Part shown: positions 1-11,510 of the stretch, in pieces
Layout of the letters: every line of letters begins with the position of its first letter
Numbering within the stretch: the stretch's first letter is position 1
Source of the DNA: Takakia lepidozioides
Taxonomy: Eukaryota; Streptophyta; Takakiopsida; Takakiales; Takakiaceae
Direction: 5' to 3'
DNA length: 64,000 bases
Assembly: GCA_030704615.1 (NCBI GenBank)
Contig: CM060731.1
Span: 4,030,001-4,094,000, forward strand
Made by a program: the position numbers and the translations under genes
The notes under the pieces: model-generated
Seen by the model: the letters and a program-made list of their open reading frames with translations, nothing else
Told to the model about the DNA's origin: nothing
The model's database searches: none

Positions 1-1191
1 ACACAGGGATGGGTAAAGGTCCTTGAGAGATGTACTCATTGACTGTTCCCTATGAACTTTGGCGTTGAGGTACCCTCAGGCATCGTCACGCCGGATATGC
101 CTCTCTCTCAGTCAGTTCTGGGATTTCTATCCGCCACGGTATGGATCCTCGGCCCCAAAACTTAGAACTCCATAGTGATCACGCACAGCAGCGCACGACA
201 ATCAGATAACAGGGTATTCAGTGTCCAAATATTTGCTGGTATACATGCATACTACAAAGGACAAGAACTGCCAATTTGACATTTGTAGCTTTGATTGCAC
301 TGGCAGTCTCGCTCTGGGCACATAGAGCGGCGGAGGGAGAGGCTAGTCCTACAGGCGATTGGGAGCTGCTAAGATTGTGTGGTTTGTTCCTTACGTGCAG
401 GCCAATCAAGAGGCAAAGAACAACTTTTGCATGCGTTCATATCGGATCCTTTTCAGTGGTGGGACAAGAGGTCTGATAGGGTGAGGCCTTCTATTTTTGC
501 CGAGTTATTTCTTGCTCTTGGAATATTATGTTCAAGGTCTTGTTTCTGAAGGAAGTTGGTACAATGATGTCCTTTTGTGGACTTGGACAATGTCAGTTTG
601 GATCTTTCTCTGACCCCTCCTGCAGTGGTTGTTGTTGGATCAGGATTGTGAATCCATAGCATTGAAGTTGGTGTCCTGAAAACTGTTGCCTGTTGTGGAC
701 CCTTGGTGATTGTTGCCTGGTCTGTATGAGGCTGTGGTGGAAAATACCTTTGCTCAGCTGCACACTCGATGTTTCCACAGAAAAGTCCTAAGTTCACCAG
801 ACTCCAGACACAAGTGCACAAATTACGTCCTTTGGTTTGAGAATCAGTCAAATCGTTCATGGGTAAAAGCAGAGCCAGCTGCCATGTTTCAAGGTCAAGC
901 ACAATTTGGTGATGGTTTGAGTGGCGATGTACACCTTGGAGCTCCAGGCCAAGAATTCAACAGGTATTGTCTGGATGATTCAAAGGGTTCAACTCCAAAA
1001 TAGAGAATGGGTACAGTTCTTCTCTTGAAATAGATGACTGCAGTAGATGTATCACCCTATTGCCATCGGCAAGAAGTCTGTTCACAGGGAAAGATCATCC
1101 TTTGCAGTGTTTATGAGCTTTAGGATCTGTCCTATAGTTTGTGAAGTTTTGTAGATAGGAGTTTTACGGGCTGACAAGGCAAAATTGTTTG
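1..1191 (+). other. Leader/upstream region of PPR-DYW gene 1
   Basis: No coding region is convincing here; short open frames on both strands have no family signature. From about 460 to 1,190 the sequence can be aligned by eye with 52,735-53,500, the leader of the second PPR gene. Shared pieces include a GTGGGACA...GGTGAGGC block (about 462 and 52,745) and a block with GCTCAGCTGCACA or a close variant followed by CACCAG (about 755 and 53,045). It is probably 5' untranslated and promoter sequence that was duplicated with the coding region. Confidence 0.5.
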
Positions 1192-3099
1192 ATGGACACT
1201 AGAGTTGCAGTAAGAGTTGCAGCTCCACCATTTCCATTTCTTTTGAAAGAGGAGCCAAAGGAGGGAGTCAATGAGTTGGCTGGCACTTTTGGGGATGTGA
1301 AGCCACTTTGTAAAGCAGATCAAGTGAAAACTGCACTGCAAATTTTGTACCAGCAAGGTGTTCAAGCCAACTCCAATACTTACATAGGTATCTTGCAAGA
1401 GTGCATTGACATGAAAGACCTAGCAGGGGGAAAACAGGTACACCACCACATAATCCAAAGTTCCTTCAAACCAAGTATTTTCTTACTGAACACCCTTGTC
1501 AACATGTATGTTAAGTGTGGGAGCATTTTGGATGCATGGGATGTGTTTGACAAAATACCTGAACGAGATATGAGTACATGGAATACAATGATAGCTGGGT
1601 ATGTGAAGCATGGGTGTGGTCGGGAGGCTCTCAAGCTCTATGAGCAAATGCAATGGGAAGGGGTTATGCCAAACAGGGTCACGTTCGTTTGCATCCTCAA
1701 TGCTTGTGCCAGACTAAGAGCCCTGGAAATGGGCAAAGAGGTCCACGCTGATATCATCAAAGCTAGAGTTGTGCAAGACATTACCCTGGAGACTGCCCTT
1801 GCTGACATGTATGCCAAGTGCGGGAGCATGAAAGAAGCTCGTCAAGTCTTTGACAGTATGGCTAAAAGAAATGTAGTGTCCTGGACTGCCATGATCACAG
1901 GATATGCCCAGCATAGGTGTGGTAGTGAGGCTTTCGGGATCTACAAGCAAATGCAAGGGGAAGGGGTGACGCCCAACAGGGTCACGTTCATCTGCATTCT
2001 CAATGCGTGTGCCAGATTAGGAGCCCTGGAAAATGGCAGACAGGTCCATGCTGACATCTGCAACAGTAGAATTCCGCCATGTGTGAGTTTGGGGACTGCC
2101 CTTACTGACATGTATGCTAAATGTGGCAGCATGAAGGATGCGCGCAATGTGTTTGACAGTATGGTTATACGAGATGTGGTTTCATGGGGTGCAATCATCG
2201 CAGGGTATGCGCAGCATGGTTGTGGTAGGGAGGTCCTCCAACTTTTTGAACAGATGCAAAAGGAAGGCTTGAAGCCAGATGGTGTCACCTTTACCTCACT
2301 CCTCTCTGCATGTAGCCATGTGGGCCTGGTGGAAGAAGCTCATCATTACTTCGATTGCATGCGGCAGGATCATTGTGTCACTCCAACAGTGGAGCACTAT
2401 GGTTGCATGGTGGACCTGCTTGGCCGTGCAGGGCAATTGGATGAGGCAGTGGACTTCATGTCCAAAATGCCTATCAAACCAGATATTGGGGTGTGGATAG
2501 CCTTGCTTGGTGCATGCAGAATTCATGGCAATCTAGAGAATGCAGAATGTGTGGCAAAAACCCTGCTCAAGTGTTACCCACAGCACCCTGCAGCTTATGT
2601 TCTGCTATCAAACATGTATGCTGCAACTGGCAGGTGGGTCGATAAAGCAAAGATAAGAAAATTGATGGAGGATAGAGGTGTCAGAAAGGAGCAAGGGCAC
2701 AGTTGCATTGAGGTGGAGAACCGGGTGCATAAATTTGTTGTACAAGACAAATTGCATCCACAAATTGACGAGATTCATGATGAGCTCAAGAGATTGTTGG
2801 AGCAGATGAAGGAGGCAGGGTACATCCCTGACACTCGCTTCGTATTACATGATGTTGAGGAAGAGCGAAAGGAAATTTTGCTTTGCCACCACAGTGAGAA
2901 GCTTGCCATTGCTTTTGGACTAATCAGTACACCCCCTGGGACTCCTATCCGTGTTATCAAGAACCTGCGGGTGTGTGGTGACTGCCACTCAGCCACAAAG
3001 TCCATGTCAAGGATTGTTGGGCGAGGAATTATTGTACGGGATGCAAACCGCTTTCACCACTTCCAAGATGGGGTCTGCTCTTGTGGGGATTACTGGTGA
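1192..3099 (+). CDS. PPR protein, PLS class with E/E+/DYW domains (gene 1)
   Basis: An intronless 635-residue pentatricopeptide-repeat protein. After about 60 non-repeat residues it runs through roughly ten PPR motifs in P-L-S order (for example [40 protein letters not shown]). E and E+ regions follow, then a full DYW domain. The DYW domain keeps the HSEKLA zinc/catalytic motif, the CGDCHSATK motif and the terminal GDYW. In known family members the PPR array binds an organelle RNA and the DYW domain is the cytidine deaminase for C-to-U editing. The PG-box equivalent reads [10 protein letters not shown], so the usual PG is QG. The first P motif has N at position 5 and N at 35, and the second has T and N, which under the published PPR code suggests C/U then A. 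ATG 1192 is used because the frame opens only one codon upstream. The target transcript and the organelle (mitochondrion or plastid) are unknown. Confidence 0.93.
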   Translation: MDTRVAVRVAAPPFPFLLKEEPKEGVNELAGTFGDVKPLCKADQVKTALQILYQQGVQANSNTYIGILQECIDMKDLAGGKQVHHHIIQSSFKPSIFLLNTLVNMYVKCGSILDAWDVFDKIPERDMSTWNTMIAGYVKHGCGREALKLYEQMQWEGVMPNRVTFVCILNACARLRALEMGKEVHADIIKARVVQDITLETALADMYAKCGSMKEARQVFDSMAKRNVVSWTAMITGYAQHRCGSEAFGIYKQMQGEGVTPNRVTFICILNACARLGALENGRQVHADICNSRIPPCVSLGTALTDMYAKCGSMKDARNVFDSMVIRDVVSWGAIIAGYAQHGCGREVLQLFEQMQKEGLKPDGVTFTSLLSACSHVGLVEEAHHYFDCMRQDHCVTPTVEHYGCMVDLLGRAGQLDEAVDFMSKMPIKPDIGVWIALLGACRIHGNLENAECVAKTLLKCYPQHPAAYVLLSNMYAATGRWVDKAKIRKLMEDRGVRKEQGHSCIEVENRVHKFVVQDKLHPQIDEIHDELKRLLEQMKEAGYIPDTRFVLHDVEEERKEILLCHHSEKLAIAFGLISTPPGTPIRVIKNLRVCGDCHSATKSMSRIVGRGIIVRDANRFHHFQDGVCSCGDYW

Positions 3100-4805
3100 A
3101 AAAGCAACATTCATAAAGGTGATGCTTCAAGCACAAGAGCAGAACCACGGAGAAGGGTGCTGGATATCTCTATGAAGATGAAACCTGAAAGAATTGATTC
3201 TTTCGCCGAAGAAGACAGTTCTGTACATCATCTACATTGATTATTTGAACCTCTTCGTAGGAATGCAAGCTTACAGCATGGTCATCCACAAGGATGAACA
3301 CATCCTTAATACATCCACATTCTCGCTAGATTTCATCATTACATTTGGCATATTATAACAAATGCATGTAATCCATGCCAGCCTGCCATATAGGTTGTGA
3401 CTTGTGATGCAAGTCCTGATGATTGAGTTGAGGTTATGGAGCCTTCCTGTTCTTTCTGATCATTTAATGCAGAAATTGCCCCAAAACAGTACCTTCATGC
3501 TCTCTTTCTCGGTTTTTTCCACTTCTTGTTTCCCTGCCCTCTTTACTATGAGATCCACTCTTTACTATGAGATCCACGGAGACTCAACTGTCCTCACAGA
3601 AGTCTTCCATTCGAGGATCCGAAATTTCAATGAGAGCAAATAGGATAGGAGAAAATACAAGTCATTGTCTGCCTTGGGGAGAGAATATCAGACTGCGATG
3701 GCTGGTACAGACTCACACATGCATAAAACTATTCATGTAGGGATTTCATTCATTTTTAGATATGGATGAGATATTCCCATTGCACCTGTATTAATCTAAT
3801 TCGAAACTTAATCGCAAGCATCAAAAACCCTTTTCCTTAGAAAGGTAGGGCCAACAAAAAGAAAGGGTGAGAATTTTCCCATGTGAAGTTTGACCAAGCA
3901 TTTCTGGAATGTTATGGATTTGTCATATGAGAATGTCCGATTGCATATGCCATGGCATCTACAAGGTGTTGTCTCTAAATTTGAGCCCACCCTTGAAGAA
4001 TTTGGGGGTTGTTTAAAGTGCTTACTCGACTAGTTAGTTGGACAAAGCACAGACAGATGCCTTGTCGGGTGTGGTATGACCTTCTCCCCCTTCCTTTGGG
4101 CAGTGTCCAATGAGCCTTGTGCTCGGCCCCATTGCAGGTAGTCGATGGCCGAGATTCTCTTAGTTCGACGGCTCCAACAGGAAGAAACTTTCACGGCGGG
4201 AAGTTCACCCTGGCCGACAAATTCCATTCCATCCCCCCTAACAGCCTTTGGGGGTGAAAAAGACCATAATTTTCAAAATTCTCTCTTAGACATATATATA
4301 CATATAGGTTCCGGGATGAATTGTATCCACTTTTTTACTTTCATCCAAAGAAGTTTTAACCGTGGATGAAATGTCCGTTGGGGCACTTGAAGTGTGAATA
4401 CATCGGAATGTGGGATAAGAGGGGTGTATCGATGAGTGGGGAAAGTAAACTCGTCGTGGGATCATGAAGAAGGGCGTTTGCAGTTTGCAGTTTGAACCCT
4501 AGTCTCATGGGCCAATGCACACAGACACCACTAGACAGAAAGGAAGTATGGAAATCATATTTGTCACGCAGAATGCCACGTAAGTACAAAGATGAAAGTT
4601 GTCTTTCCCCATTCGCATGAAGGGGTAAATAGTTGAAATGTTTTAATATGATACATACACAAGCGGTAATTTACGATTTGATACACATCTTTGCGGGCTA
4701 GTTGTACGTGGGCGATTTAATATGCCCAACGTACAGTGCTGCCCAACACAGTGAGAATGAGAATCGGTATGCGCACAACTGTGTTCATGTGCGTGCAGGT
4801 CTAAC
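3100..4805. other. 3' flank of PPR gene 1; no gene seen
   Basis: AT-rich intergenic sequence. A short perfect tandem duplication with a period of 21 bases (CTTTACTATGAGATCCA) lies at about 3,540-3,577. I see no protein family signature and no terminal inverted repeats. Confidence 0.5.
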
Positions 4806-6156
4806 TTAGACGGCGGAGGCAGCAGGGGTGCCGCCATAGTTGTTGCCCTTTCCAGTCAAGCCAGCGCCCGTGCCAGTGCCATTGTTGCCATACCCACCAG
4901 GACCATATTGGCTACCCAAAAGGCCAGCGTGCAATGTCAGCAAATACAGCAGTTCGAGGAAAGCCAGTATGATTATGAGTGCTTCCAACGCTTTCTGCAC
5001 ATTACCAGTAGTTTGAAATCAAGAGAATGGATTAGCTCGGAAAGCTCAACTATCTCATGTCCACCTATGTGAAGTCGCAAGCACTTGCAAGTCCTGCAAG
5101 TCTTGGAGAACTCGCACTCTCATGAGAGAACCTACGGAAATAGAGGATTTGCGGTTTATCACAGATTTTCTTTGAAAGAAGTACCGACAGGCCCTAAAGA
5201 AGACAGTTGCCAGAGGGAAACAGCCTTCTTACCAGCCTTTTGGGTCGAACTCCACCCATGTGAATCTCCTTGCAAGCAAGTCTGCACATATAAATAACAC
5301 ATTTAGTATAAGGTACTTTTAGCGCATATAAAGACCTCCACCTCCATCTGGTTGAAGGTGCGTGTTTCATACTAAATGTTACAGCTTAATCTTACAGAGG
5401 TGGTATGAGAGCATGGGGAACTTTCTCAAAGAATTTACCCTAAAGCAAGAAGGGTGAGGAGCCACGCAATCAAGGAGGTGGCAGTTGCAGCTGCCACGGT
5501 ATCATTGCGCCACACACGCACATGATGGATGCCGGCAAACACCGAGGCCAGACCCACCACGCTGGCTAGGAGAGCAAGTGGCAAGAAATAGCTTGACACA
5601 TTTCCGAGGCCTGCACAAAACCTCAATGCTGTTAAGACTAAATTCCCCGTGAAAGCTAAACTTGAAACCTAGAGACGTCAGTAACTTTCATCATTCTCTC
5701 ATTCTGGAGTGCCGCAGATAGCAAACAGGCCAGAGCTGAAACAAACGACACTTGGCATCTGTAACACCCACTATAAAGTATCGTTCAGCTTTGAGCAACT
5801 TTAAGATTTTGTTATAGCTAATCTAGACCAGAAAAAATCGCAACATACAAATGCTCAGCAGAAGTATTCAAAACTACGTCAAAAAATGTGTGACAAACGG
5901 AGAGGACAGATAGTAATTCCAAGAAGAGAAGCTGGACCGCCAACGCTAATTTCACTGCCTACATGACTTCGGTACTCAATACCAGGTGCCAAGAAAGTTG
6001 GCGTAGCGTACCTGTAACACTTCCTTCACCCGCGCCAACGGAAGCGTCGATATTTCTGTTCACAGCCCATCCTGCTAGAGCGGCAGCAATGAGGTATAGA
6101 ATGAAGTTCAGACCGAGTAGTGGCGTAGACAAACCTCGTCCAATTCCGAAAGCCAT
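4806..6156 (-). CDS. AWPM-19/PM19-like four-helix membrane protein
   Basis: Four exons read on the minus strand: 6156-6012, 5610-5439, 5281-5233 and 4994-4806. All junctions are GT-AG and the phases join cleanly to give 184 residues. The protein has four hydrophobic segments: LLGLNFILYLIAAALAGWAV near the N-terminus, YFLPLALLASVVGLASVFAG, SLIAWLLTLLALGLACKEI, and LEALIIILAFLELLYLLTLH. A Gly/Asn-rich tail ends in SAV. The CKEIH...G.RPKRL linker before the last helix and the NRNI motif after the first are characteristic of the AWPM-19 (PM19) plasma-membrane family, known for ABA, cold and desiccation-linked expression. The start at 6156 gives MAFGIGRG; an in-frame ATG at 6174 would add six residues. 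Length matches the family (about 150-190). A consensus ABRE lies about 370 bases upstream. Confidence 0.93.
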
Positions 6157-6375
6157 TACGTCTGACCTTTTCAAGCTTACACGGATCTGTAAATTGTGAA
6201 GATATTTCAGAGCAGGAAGAAGAAGGCCTCACTCCCCAGTGCAACCCCCTTGCTGGCTCGAACAATCTACACAACTCGGAGAAATCTTGCCACAGAGGGG
6301 ATTGTAGAACAAGATTACAGCTCGGGAGAGATGAGAAATTGCTAACAAGGCTGCTACACTGTCCTAATGCGCGCG

Positions 6376-6384
6376 TTATAAAAG
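6376..6384 (-). promoter_or_regulatory. Possible TATA box of the AWPM-19-like gene
   Basis: CTTTTATAA on the minus strand, about 220 bases upstream of the start codon at 6156. This would leave a 5' leader of about 190 bases. It is supported only by position and composition. Confidence 0.35.
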
Positions 6385-6523
6385 ACTGCGCAGCTAACTT
6401 GACCTTAGTTAGTTTCTAACCACAGCTGGCTATGGCATGGCCCCCATCATTCCCTTGCCATGCTCCCATTGGCTGACAATTCCACGATCCTGCATGAGTC
6501 CGACATGGTATTTCCCTCTTCTT

Positions 6524-6532
6524 ACACGTGGC
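6524..6532 (+). promoter_or_regulatory. Consensus ABRE/G-box (ACACGTGGC) upstream of the AWPM-19-like gene
   Basis: The nine bases ACACGTGGC are an exact match to the plant ABA-responsive element with a CACGTG core. It lies about 370 bases upstream of the AWPM-19-like start codon, inside its expected promoter. Related CACGTGG cores occur further out, near 7,585 and 7,606. PM19 genes in other plants are ABA and desiccation inducible, so the placement makes functional sense, but binding is inferred. Confidence 0.55.
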
Positions 6533-6879
6533 GGAGGCGAGGTATGCATGGACCTCCATCTGTCCAATGCCACCTGTCCTGCCTCCCTGCTTTTTGTTCT
6601 ATCCTACGCGCTCCTTGCTACCTGCCATCCTACACTACAGTTAGAGAGGGTACCAGGTAGAGAGGCCGGTAGGTAGGTAACGGATAGAATTGCCGGCTGG
6701 CCTCCGACACAACCTACCTGCACACACACTGTCCTTGAGTTTCGCCCCAAGTATCGCCAGCCCTTTTTCCTCGGTGACTTATCCTAAACTGACGACTATT
6801 CCATTTTTAAACTGAGAACAATAGCAATAATGTAACAACTTAATTCAAGCGTGCCATCCCTGCCACCAACGGTAAGCCA

Positions 6880-7285
6880 GTTGCCAGCCTATCAAATCTT
6901 CCCCACCACCTCCTGAGAGTGACACCAGCCACTGGACTGATACGGAAGGATCGGAGTGACACTAGGAGTTGGAGTGACATTGGACACCAGAGTGACTCGG
7001 AAGGGAGTGTAACTCCAATTAGTGTAATTCTGTCGAAAAATTTGATAGTCCAGAGAGGAAGTTATATCGGAGTGAGACGGATTGGGGTGACACTCATTGG
7101 AGTGACACAAGTTTCAAATAAATCCATCGAAAATTGATTCCGGTACCTCATAGATAACATCACCATTGGCTCACCAGCAGATTACTCATTGCTCCAATAA
7201 TAAAGTAAAGATCTATAATAGTAAGTCTGGGATAAGAGGGGAGTGGGGAGAATTTGACAGGGGCTTGCCGGAGGACACACCACAC
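6880..7285. mobile_element. MITE-like element, TGTCAAAT-CTTCCCC family, copy 1
   Basis: The left end has ATCAAATCTTCCCCACC (about 6,890) and the right end has its inverted counterpart GTGGGGAGAATTTGACAGG (about 7,244). The interior is built of short GAGTGACAC/GAGTGTAACTCC units. The same terminal motif in the same arrangement bounds the element at 10,290-10,740. The element is non-coding and small, consistent with a non-autonomous DNA transposon. I could not fix a target-site duplication. Confidence 0.45.
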
Positions 7286-9260
7286 GCCTTCTGTTCATAT
7301 AATATTCCTATTGTCTTTATTTTTAAATCGTTTTCCTTTTTGTTCGGAGAATTGAAATTATTGGATGTTGAATTGAAAGGGGGTCCAAAATTTCCCCCCT
7401 TCTCTGTACCAACTTGGCCCGGCCAGAATTGTGAGCTGTCGCTCCCTTACTAAAAATATATAAGATATATATATATTATTATTTCTACTATTGTTAATGT
7501 TCCAAAGTTAGTGGATGGCCCACGCCAATCATGGATGAATGTCAGTAGCTGCCAAGTGTAAGAACAACAACGAGGAAAGGCACGTGGTCGGGTAGGGAGG
7601 GCACACGTGGGCCAGACAACGTGCTGTAGGGGTAATCTGTGGCACCGGTGATTGCCGGTTGCATCTGCGATTGCGTTTATATACCAAAAATAAAATCTGA
7701 AGATGATTTCATATTGCCCGCACTCCGCTTTGACTGCCCGCGCCTGTGGTGGCGCCACGCGCCCAGCAGTGCGCGGCCTGCACTGCTTGCCACCGTCGTC
7801 GTCCTCCCTTTTTTGGGGTGGCTTTTGCATGTTGCGCGGGCAGAGGCTTTGGCGCTTGGTTTCATTGAGAAGCTTCCTGTCGAGTGTTCTATTCCGACGA
7901 CAACCAAGTTGTAACCCAGTGGTAATGGGCACATACCACCTCAGAAGTGGGGCTGTGGGTTCAATGTTCAATCCACCAATCGGTGTCACAAAGGTGTCCA
8001 CCTTTCCACCGGAAACCGGTAGCCTTGTGGGTAATTTATGCTTCTTTTGGGAGACGTCATTCGCCCACTTTTGTATTCCGACATTTGTGGGAATATGACA
8101 AGGCAGAAAGAAGAGAAGAGGAGAGAAGACTGAGAGAGAAGACTGCAGCGCAAGCTGGCGTAACTCAGAAGTAACTTGGAAGCCACTTCACCTTGTTGGC
8201 CCCTTAAGGTCGCTGGGTTCCGTGAATGAATAGAAGTAAAAAGAGGAGATCCAGAGTTCCCATGGAGGTATCTTTTCCCAGGAGTTGGTCTGCTCCAGAG
8301 TCCTGAAGTAGAAGGGATGCCTTGCTTTCATCTCTAGTGAATTTGGTTCAAAAAACATGATAGCTATGCAGGGTTTTTTTTTAAGGATTTTGAAATGGGG
8401 TACAAGTGGCCCACTCTAGGTAATTTTCCTCGAATTGGTAGGCTACATATATTACCACTCTTGTCATATTCTACGAATCAAATGGATGTTGATGAGCAAT
8501 AGAAGGCAAAGTACAGAAATAGTTGAAAGCCAGAATACACGAATGGAGAAAACCGTAGGCTAATTGGTTCAAATGAGGTGTATAGTTGTGGCAAGGCAGG
8601 CGAGGAGCAATCTCCATGGGAAGTGGAGGAGGCCCCACAACCCTGAACCCACTCCTCATCCCGGCCGTCAGATCATCCTGCATGGGCCTGCCATGGCAAC
8701 ATTTGTGCCCCTTGGTCCACGGGCGAGGACCTTTTCGAGACCCCCCACTTTTTGGCGAAAAATGCCTTATTTGGCCCTGCCTTCCTATGGCATGACTACG
8801 CAAAGGTTTCAGCTGCTTATCGCTGCTCTAGCACCCGTACTTTCGATTACTCTTCCAATTCGATTACTCTGCCACCAAAATATTCTGTCCATATTTTTAA
8901 TGAATGGCATCCTCTGGATGAACAGTTCATGGTCAGAACTAGTTTTGTTTGGCCTTTAGGTCTGGAGTTCAACTTCTTGTGCATGCCATAAATGAGGATA
9001 TTACCCTACGTGCCACCCGGGTGATTCAGGGCTCAAATCCTGTTATCGCGATATTTATTAATAAACATTGTGTGATCTTCCAGATTTTTATTATCTAGTC
9101 ATAATTATTAGAGGGCAGGGCTTGCATGAATTGGATGCATTTGTTTTGTTTCATTCACCAAGGGGATTTGGCCAAAGGGCGAAAAATCGCCAATAAATAA
9201 ACGATGTAGCTAAGTGTACATTCTTGGCTTGGGTGGTGCATTTGTTGAAATATGATCAAC
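7286..9260. other. Intergenic region without a recognised gene
   Basis: Several overlapping open frames on both strands have no family signature or conserved composition. The stretch holds a tRNA-like SINE head near 7,918 and otherwise nothing I can name. Confidence 0.4.
7918..8110 (+). mobile_element. SINE-like unit with tRNA-type A and B boxes
   Basis: The segment opens with TAACCCAGTGGTAATGGGCA, which fits an RNA polymerase III A box. About 45 bases later it has GGGTTCAATGTTCAATCC, a B-box-like sequence. It does not fold into a full tRNA with an acceptor stem, so a tRNA-derived SINE is more likely than a tRNA gene. The 3' limit is a guess. Confidence 0.35.
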
Positions 9261-9263
9261 TTA

Positions 9264-9977
9264 TACCGTCCCTTAACAACGGATTAGGCAATAATTAATT
9301 CAAAATAAAAGTGCCTAACGAATTCTATGAATTTCTCAGATTTAAGCCTAATTTCGGGAAATTATGGGACCAAAGCGCCTAATGCCCAAAAATTCCACCA
9401 AAAAACTTGCAAGCCTCTTCTCATGTTGTTTGTAATAAGATCAATATTTCTTTGAACAAAAATCAATACAAATATATGCGTGCGGAAATAACTTCCTACA
9501 AATCACAATCTATTTGCGAGAGCTCCATGTAACTTCGAAAGGCCCTTGCATGGACTCGACAATGTCATGGGAATGCTCAAGTCACTCAGGTCATGCTCAT
9601 GACAGCATGTACCAACGTGCCTACACTAGTGTGGAGTATCAATATTGAACTCATCTAAAGTGATAGAGCAAAGGGAGAGCTTGCATGTACCAGCTTGAGC
9701 CTTGGAGCACCGCGTACAACAAAGAGGGGCATTTTTAGGGTTTCAAAGGAAATGAAAGGTAGCTGGAGCTTGGAAGGGCCCATGGGCATTGGATGTCTAT
9801 TTTTGTAATTTTATTCTTAAGAAAATAGATGTTTTCTCTTCTCATGTGCCTAATTCTAAAAATTGTAGCATGCAATGCCTAATTTGAGAACTTGTTTTCA
9901 AAACATGCCTAATTTTTTGATTGATTAAGTTTGGATTTAGGCGCAAAAATGCCTAATCCGTTGTCAAGGGACGGGTA
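9264..9977. mobile_element. DNA transposon/MITE with about 26-bp terminal inverted repeats (TA-flanked)
   Basis: The left terminus CCGTCCCTTAACAACGGATT (9,266 onward, continuing AGGCA) is mirrored at the right by TGCCTAATCCGTTGTCAAGG then GACGG ending near 9,975. There is one internal mismatch and one extra C. Both ends sit at TA dinucleotides, as expected for a Tc1/mariner-type insertion. The about 710-bp interior repeats the subterminal word GCCTAAT but shows no transposase, so the element is non-autonomous. Confidence 0.7.
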
Positions 9978-10289
9978 GTATGAATCATGGTAGATAGTAA
10001 TGCTTCTCATTATAAGATTTATAGTGTCTTCAATGCATGCATGGCCCCAGGTATGGTGGAGCCACAGGTAGCCCCAAGATAGGCCGACCTAGGGGGTCTC
10101 TGCTAGGAGGGTCTCCTCGTCGGACCGGGGGAGAGTGTCTCATCCTGCCACCTCTTGCCTAGGCTGTCCAAGGCCAGAAATGAAGTTTCTAGGGATAATT
10201 TGGTTTTACTGGGTAGCTTAGCGAGAAAGATACTAGGAATAATGTAAGAATTTAATGGACGCGCTCGATCTGACGGTACTTTTGCTGGG

Positions 10290-10740
10290 ATTCCGGCAGC
10301 CTAAGCTCCTACGGCGGGGACCCTGTCAAATCCTCCCCACCCCCTCTTAACTCTGTTTCACTATTATAAGAATCCAAGTGGGTTTCATGTTGTGGTGGGT
10401 AGTGTGATGGTAAGGTGATAGCATTGCAGGTGGCAAGATTCTTTGTTTGATTCTTGATGGGGGAAGGCTCTTGTAGTGTGGGTCTCTCATGTACTCTCAT
10501 GTAACCCTGGTTTCTCCATTTTCTACTTATTCAAATTTCAAGACCAAGTGTGAGTGTAACTCCACTCTGTGTAACCCTGAGTGGAGCCACACACCTCGTC
10601 GCGTAACCCAATGTAACCCCAAGTGGCTTTACACACCTCGTCATGTAACCCAGTGTAACCCCGACTGGAGTTTACACTCCTTCAGTCAAGAGAAGGTGGG
10701 GAAGATTTGACATGCCGGAAACCAGCATACCATCCTGTGA
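10290..10740. mobile_element. MITE-like element, TGTCAAAT-CTTCCCC family, copy 2
   Basis: The left end contains TTCCGGCA then CCTGTCAAATCCTCCCCACC. The right end is the inverse, GGTGGGGAAGATTTGACATG, followed by CCGGAA. The right interior carries three to four GTAACCC(A/C)NTGTAACCCC-type units with CACACCTCGTC between them. It is the same family as 6,880-7,285. A tRNA-like head (about 10,395-10,475) lies inside it. Confidence 0.5.
10395..10475 (+). mobile_element. Weak SINE-like tRNA head inside the MITE
   Basis: GGTAGTGTGATGGTAAGG resembles a pol III A box (one consensus position off). TTTGTTTGATTCTTG, about 45 bases later, resembles a B box. The head is similar in layout to the better example at 34,297. 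It could be chance. Confidence 0.25.
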
Positions 10741-10790
10741 AAGGTTGCACGTGTGCATTAAGTTCTTACATTATTCCTATTACAGTCTAC

Positions 10791-11510
10791 CCTGGATAAA
10801 TGTTACCTCTATAAACGTCAAACTACCATAAATGTTAAGAAAATTTTACTCCCCTACTTGTGCACACTAGCAAATGTTAAGTCTTATTTGTTAACAATTG
10901 GTTACTCCCCTCTTTGTTAACTTGCCCTCCGTAAATGTTAAGTGTACCATAAAGGCTTCACCTAAGAGGAGAAAGTAGTATAAGTTCCAACTAGATTATG
11001 ATAAGATTCCATCTTAAAACATAACCAATCGGAAGACCAGAAAGTAAGTGGGAGGTACTACTAAAGTGAATAGTGAAGCAAGTGTATATACAACATATCG
11101 AGACTTGATATGGAGGTTATTTCTGAGATACAACGAATGTATGTTCAGCATTTTGAGACTTGACATGCAGGATGTTTTCGAGAGACGAGATCACATAAGT
11201 TATGTGGTAGTTGTACCTGCATTAGCTATTTTGCAAGTAGATGGTATCGATTGGTCTTTAGTGAGTGTAGTTAAAATATTCTTGAAATACCTATGCAGTT
11301 TTCTTTTTGGTTGTTGATAGGTAGGCCCACCCACATACAATTAGATAGATGTGTTGTACTAATAAGTTAGATATTAGGTGATTAATAAAGATGAAAGACA
11401 ACTCACAAACAAAGAGAGAATAGAATATATTACACTTTATTTCATAAGTGTTACTTTCATAATTTTTACATTTGTTAAATGTTACATTCTGTAAATGTTA
11501 ATGTGTTACA
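10791..11510 (+). mobile_element. Possible truncated pogo/Tigger-like element
   Basis: TA followed by CAGTCTACCCTGGATAAATG at 10,791 resembles pogo/Tigger-type left termini (CAGT at a TA target). The following 700 bases are full of AAATGTTAA words. I could not find the matching inverted right end and saw no transposase, so this is a tentative fragment. Confidence 0.25.

Noticed and set aside
7918-7990. A functional tRNA gene.
   Set aside because: A- and B-box-like words are present, but I could not form an acceptor stem or a normal anticodon arm, so a SINE-like head is preferred.
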